Shown piece after piece: positions 39,601-40,968 of a DNA stretch of 40,968 bases. The DNA is taken from assembly GCF_000334455.1 (NCBI RefSeq), contig NZ_BANX01000046.1, forward strand, positions 1 through 40,968, read 5' to 3'. How positions within the stretch are numbered: the stretch's first letter is position 1; every line of letters starts with the position of its first letter. This DNA comes from Gordonia soli NBRC 108243 (GTDB lineage: Bacteria > Actinomycetota > Actinomycetes > Mycobacteriales > Mycobacteriaceae). Under the pieces are notes generated by a model. The model worked only from the letters and a program-made list of their open reading frames with translations. It ran no database searches and was not told the DNA's origin. Made by a program: the position numbers and the translations under genes.

Positions 39601-40968
39601 CGGAGGGCGACCGTGTTGACGAACATGCCGATCAGGTCGTCGACTGCGGGAGCTCCTCGGCCCGCCGTGGCGGTGCCGATCACCACGTCGGAGGTACCGG
39701 ACAGTCGACTCACGGTCGCGGCGAGGGCGGCGTGCAACACCATGAACTCGGTGAGGCCGCGGCGGCGTGCGACGACGCGGACCCTGTCGGCGGTCCGGCC
39801 CGGGACGGTGAAGCGGACGGTTGCGCCCGCCCCCGACAGTCGGTGTGGCCGTGGGTGGTGCGTCGGCAGGTCGAGCAGAGAGGGCGCCCCGGTCAGGTGA
39901 TCGACCCGGTCGCGGAGTCGCTGCTCGGCGTCGGTATCCACGCGGGTGAGATCGAGCACGTGGTCGGCGTACTGCTTCCGGAGCGCGGGCCATCGTGGCT
40001 CGGTGCCCGATGTTCGGGCGAGATAGGCGCTCATGAGGTCGCGGGCGAGGACAGGCCCGGACTCGCCGTCGGCGGCGATGTGGTGGACGGTGATGACCAG
40101 CAGCGCATGACCGGTGTCGTCCCGACGGCTCACCCTGGCCCGCACCGGGAGATCGCGGACGAGGTCGTACGGACGCTCGACGAGGTCGAGTGCGTCGGCG
40201 TCGGTGTCGACGAACGACCAGTCGACTGCGCCACCCGACGGCAGGATCTCCTGGATCGGCAGGCCCTCCGGGCCGGCGGGGTACCTGGTGCGCAAGATCT
40301 CATGCCGGTCGACGACGTCGACCAGTGCGGCCTCCACCACGTCCAGGTCCACCGCGCCACCGAGCCGGAACGCGAACGGGATCACATAGCTCGCCACGGT
40401 CGGGTCGTACTGGTTGAGGAACCACATCCGACGCTGGGCCGACGATGTGGGGAGGATCGGCGGCCGCGGCATCGGATCGGCCGTGTGCCGCGGGGCAACC
40501 CCGGGACGGGTGGCGAGCAGAGTTGCCAGTCCACGGACCGTCGGGGCTTCGAAGACATCACGGATACCGACCTCGACCGCAAGCCGTTCGGCGACGCGGG
40601 CCGTCACCCGGGTGGCCGCCAGCGAGTTGCCGCCGATGTCGAAGAAGTCGTCGGTGGCCGAGACCTCCGCGACACCGACACCGAGCACGTCGGCGAAGAC
40701 CTCGGCGATCATCTGCTCGGCAGGCGTTGTGGGTACCTGGTGCTCATCGGCCTCGCGGACCGGGGCGGGTAACGCTCGACGGTCGATCTTGCCGGACGTG
40801 GTCAGCGGCATCTCGTCCAGGAATACCCAGGCAGACGGTCGCATGTAGGCCGGGAGTGACCGTGCCGCAGCATGAACCGTGTCCTGATCGACATCTGGTC
40901 CGACGACGTGGGCCACCAACTGCTCCCCGGCCGGGAGTCGCATCACGCTGACGGCGGTGCTGGTGACG
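30690..40968 (-). CDS. Non-ribosomal peptide synthetase, 3' part (A)-T-C-A-T-C-A-T-C-deltaA-T-TE
   Basis: Over 3,420 residues; the frame is open at the right edge, so the start lies outside. Residue numbers count from the GTG at 40946. Order: tail of A1 with A10 SGKIDR; T1 (GGNSL, Ser108); C1 (HHIAADG); A2 (about 612-1105, FTSGSTGEPKG, GYGPTE, IGKIDR); T2 (Ser1162); C2 (HHIAADG); A3 (about 1706-2210, FTSGSTGTPKG, TYGPTE, TGKLDR); T3 (Ser2260); C3 (HHIAGDA); a reduced A4 (about 2772-2975); T4 (GGSSL, Ser3015); and a type I thioesterase (about 3090-3418, GWSIGG with Ser3184, VDHLAIIGG). Hand-aligned pocket codes are roughly DALFLGGVIK (A2) and DVPHQSTVEK (A3, slightly serine-like); these are weak. 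No epimerase, methyltransferase or MbtH gene is visible. The product is unknown. Confidence 0.95.
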   Translation of the reverse strand, partial: VTSTAVSVMRLPAGEQLVAHVVGPDVDQDTVHAAARSLPAYMRPSAWVFLDEMPLTTSGKIDRRALPAPVREADEHQVPTTPAEQMIAEVFADVLGVGVAEVSATDDFFDIGGNSLAATRVTARVAERLAVEVGIRDVFEAPTVRGLATLLATRPGVAPRHTADPMPRPPILPTSSAQRRMWFLNQYDPTVASYVIPFAFRLGGAVDLDVVEAALVDVVDRHEILRTRYPAGPEGLPIQEILPSGGAVDWSFVDTDADALDLVERPYDLVRDLPVRARVSRRDDTGHALLVITVHHIAADGESGPVLARDLMSAYLARTSGTEPRWPALRKQYADHVLDLTRVDTDAEQRLRDRVDHLTGAPSLLDLPTHHPRPHRLSGAGATVRFTVPGRTADRVRVVARRRGLTEFMVLHAALAATVSRLSGTSDVVIGTATAGRGAPAVDDLIGMFVNTVALRTTVRHGDRFDELLDHVGAVDLEAFAHADIPFDDVVDALGVPRSDAFAPLVQVLLTTSDAADGANAIPAAADLGVEPVVVQDASAKVDLTIGVQTGRTPGAPWQGTITYATDLHTDSSARRLGSRFVEILSSAVADDSRLVGDLALRLADDPSAIIHSTDPEPSPILLPDMLTRAAAARPHHPAVVAAEGTWSYADLDAASTRLARRLIAKGIGPDDVVVSLLPRSATTQLALWAIAKAGAVYCPVDPRYPADRIRRVLSASGARLGITDASIVDAHAVGAHSDGAGWGGVEWLVLDPEQIENVRHAPELAPVPPTDADRTRALRHDDGAYLIFTSGSTGEPKGVLVTHTGLAGVAHVLSDRHGSGADARWLGISSPAFDAAILEILGTYGSAATLVVTPPDVIGGRELAEYMIAGGVTHAFLVTSVAASLPDPAILPLTHLLLGGEAVPDAEKNKWAVHLEVHNGYGPTETTVISVTSPPISTREPVHLGRPVPGVIAEVLDDRLHPVPPGVVGELYLRGPALARGYHRRASATAERFVAAPTGSPGAVMYRTGDLVRRTVDGRLVYVGRTDHQVKLRGQRLELGEIERTLTDHPAVRAAAVVSVGDPITALAGYLEPADELEIDVEDVRAFLAARVPGYMVPATMTALDALPRNPIGKIDRAALPTVAPVPVEAYTPPVGRTEQILATIVGDVLGDDSIGVTVDFFAAGGNSLSATRVSARASDELGVRVGVRDIFEAPTVRRLARRLDAAPGTDAALRPLRSGDRPSRIPLSYAQQRIWFLNRFDPGTSAYTIPLVLRLRGGVDLSALRTAVDDLLDRHEVLRTVFPADAGVPYQQILSARDARDRLVWEVLDAPTSVAGTGSAADGDTSASPDAAEILGTTGFDVTQDLPIRVRVLVAGPREYIVALVLHHIAADGQSMRPLTVDLAAAYRARSEGRVPDFAELPVQFADHAVWQRDTFGDVDDPESVLGRQAEYWVDRLTGLPDLLPLPTDRPRPVVASQRGAQIRTAIPADLATRIVECARRHGLTEFMVLHAATAILLARLTAGRDVVISTPVAGRGHADLDDLVGMFVNTIVLRTHVDPDQSIGDLMSQIRSDDLDALSRVDVPFEYLVDRLSPHRSEAFAPLAQVMLSVLPAVSGGPALVEPGADPGELEITPVSTGVATTPLDLTIAVGLAPDGDDWEVEIVYAADLFDSGSIATVGDRLVRVLEAITDEQAPFADDGRRAGRPVDDTGIDDTAVGDIEIDDDAERSRIAAVVSGRHVPQRWQTIPEAIAERAAQIPDAVAIDAGERSLTYREFVLRVSDLAAHLTDRGVGPDVSVGVCIPRSIELVIAIHAIGWAGGAYVTIDPAAPAARAAAMVDSADVRLVVVADDLPAPVAGVAIETVTVDATTPVDVIADLPVPASGIRSDNALYTMFTSGSTGTPKGVTQTHRAVLNRLAWMQRRAPLGIDDAVLLKTPATFDVSVPELYAPLLFGARMVISADGAHVDPTRLVDVIRRHRVTSVHFVPSMMAAFAEAVASDPGRVASLSGLRRIQASGEVLTGAVARTMAAMVPNAVIDNTYGPTETAVEVTGHVVRADEDHLPIGGPADNSTTWVLDDRLRPTPVGVTGELYVGGAQLARGYAARPDLTAERFVADPTGTTGERLYRTGDLVRWSADGELEYLGRADLQVKLRGQRIELGEIEAVLQQIEGVGQAAVAVHHGHGGDALVGYVVGTAPVDVLRDEVGGRLPEYMRPTRWVVLDDLPTTPTGKLDRRRLPAPEVATPELVEPADAVERAVADVIADVLGLEEVSVTVPFFDLGGNSLAAMRVVGRLSEAFGVDLDVRSIFSSPTVRGLARTLARRRAAATPLVRGDRPASIPLSHAQQRIWFINQFDVASPVYNMPFALQVRGHLDIDALRQAMLDVIGRHEPLRTVYPMGADGTPRQQILDLDVAASMLRRVSGSTVDETMALMSEGFDVTSDLPIRMGIARETDGPSGAGTPDPDGSPTHRVVVVIHHIAGDAASLQIFARELLGGYERRVDARGEPLVAPTVGYADHTLWQRTTLGEIDEPTSIMAAQYAFWERTLDAVPEMIEVPTNRPRPEVMDATGGRVRIELGARRAASIADVARTTGTTSFMVCHAAFAETIARIADVDDVLIGAALSGRTHPATVDLIGMFVNTVVLRTIHTDHQTGRDLLLRVRDTDLAAFAHADIPFESLVERLAPARSTAHAPLVQVMINYLSDLTGRPPADPPIDSRRIADLEISALDPGAPPAKVDLTLGLAEHVGSAGELLIDGEIDYATALFDVEMIEVIREVFLRMVDAIVGDPDTVLATVDTIGTPVVIAAPDEVPWSDPMSDGTGVADRAVVVLDRLHRPVPRGVPGEVYLRAVDLDSVGGDLDPVGGELDVPTGHVGRWTTGGDGTPRLEHLGRSDRHVRIRGRRVDLDHVESTLSTVDGIADASVHAEDAVDGTRLRAAVVRRDSAVAPGADLLRRRLAEHLPAHEVPPAVVIVSEIPRAADGTIDGARLHELMPEVDVPAADGRPIGRWERMVADAMADVTGTSVDRAGQSFFDLGGSSLSAIHLVSRLRRESGVPVEVAWVFSGPTPRDLGSRIAAATHETPTVGIAPTGSVSDVEVVAIAPEVADAATDVVEFTDQSGKPTPDVVVPLRAEGSRPPLFCIHPADGLSWLFGGLAPHLDDRPVYGLQDPYVVADGRPDASIHDLARRYVDEIRRVAPNGPYHLLGWSIGGVIAHDMAVELRSRGHEVGLLALVDSFPAGQAPTLSVEPGGSVPTTIRVTEPTVIQPPVVDPALTDPDAARELAPVSAGAETDAVNGQVLEIDARRAVLEGLLGGWREVIDVDELDGVGDDPEAMAAALRARIVGLGLLSPRAFDRMLDRMIASDDLTGRHRPQILSGDAIVVVAAADKDDPDALVARWTPHITGGLRRMDVAVDHLAIIGGDALPTWMPIVEAAMLESDRR
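32010..32640 (-). other. Reduced adenylation domain (deltaA4) of the NRPS
   Basis: Between C3 and T4 only about 200 residues remain instead of about 500. What is left aligns to the end of the A core and the C-terminal subdomain: VVVLDRLHRPVPRGVPGEVYLRA (A6-like), GRWTTGG in place of YRTGD (A7), GRSDRHVRIRGRRVDLDHVES (A8-like), LPAHEVPP (A9-like), and ADGTIDG where NGKVDR (A10) is expected. Motifs A1-A5, with the phosphate loop and substrate pocket, are absent, and the A10 lysine is threonine (residue 2959). It cannot be a working adenylation domain by itself. The frame is intact, so this is an in-frame loss, not a frameshift. Confidence 0.88.
32412..32471 (-). repeat. 21-bp tandem repeat inside deltaA4
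   Basis: Units gacgtccagctcaccacc, gacggggtcc agatcaccacc and gacggagtcgagatcgacc follow one another (18, 21 and about 20 bases). They encode repeated heptapeptides of the type DLDxVGG. The repeat replaces the region between A6 and A7 motifs, where a normal domain reads ARGYxxRPxLTAERF, and is a sign of relaxed selection. Confidence 0.6.

Overview
The window is high-GC actinobacterial DNA, most likely Mycobacteriales and plausibly Gordonia or a close relative. This rests on strong G/C preference at third codon positions, frequent GTG starts, TANNNT-type -10 elements, and a gene order that follows the Mycobacterium tuberculosis Rv1637c-to-tyrS region as I remember it. The genus is an inference. 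No insertion sequence, prophage, CRISPR array or tRNA gene was seen.

Left part (1-5058, minus strand): a long lipase/acyl-CoA-synthetase-like fusion (Rv1683 type), a Trm112-like small protein and tyrS lie in one direction. Directly behind tyrS is a consensus-like promoter (TTGACG-N17-TAACTT) firing off the left edge into a structured, apparently non-coding leader. A stable-RNA operon outside the window is likely.

Arginine operon (5059-13768, minus strand): argC-J-B-D-F-R-G-H is complete. The first six genes are joined by 1-4 base overlaps, and argG-argH also overlap by 4. Two 21-bp-phased ARG-box-like sites cover the -10 and start codon of a probably leaderless argC. The repressor gene argR lies inside the operon.

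Translation genes (13852-21180, minus strand): pheS-pheT, a membrane acyltransferase, and an infC-rpmI-rplT-rRNA methyltransferase operon. infC appears to start at AUC behind a strong Shine-Dalgarno sequence, with hairpins in its leader.

Middle (21474-25306): two small plus-strand conserved genes (a DUF1844 type and a charged hypothetical) converge on uvrA (minus strand) across a perfect 12-bp stem-loop.

Plus-strand block (25637-30652): a metallo-beta-lactamase-fold hydrolase; a DoxX-like membrane protein with a long 11/22-residue amphipathic repeat tail; a gene that may belong to the gamma-glutamylcyclotransferase-like fold; and a HelD/HelR-type RNA-polymerase-recycling ATPase. The last three overlap head to tail.

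Right part (30690-40968, minus strand): the 3' portion of a very large non-ribosomal peptide synthetase, running off the right edge. Visible order is (A)-T, C-A-T, C-A-T, C-deltaA-T-TE. The last adenylation domain is reduced to about 200 residues: the ATP- and substrate-binding core is absent and the A10 lysine is replaced. This is the most unusual item in the window, because the last carrier domain has no obvious loading enzyme in cis.
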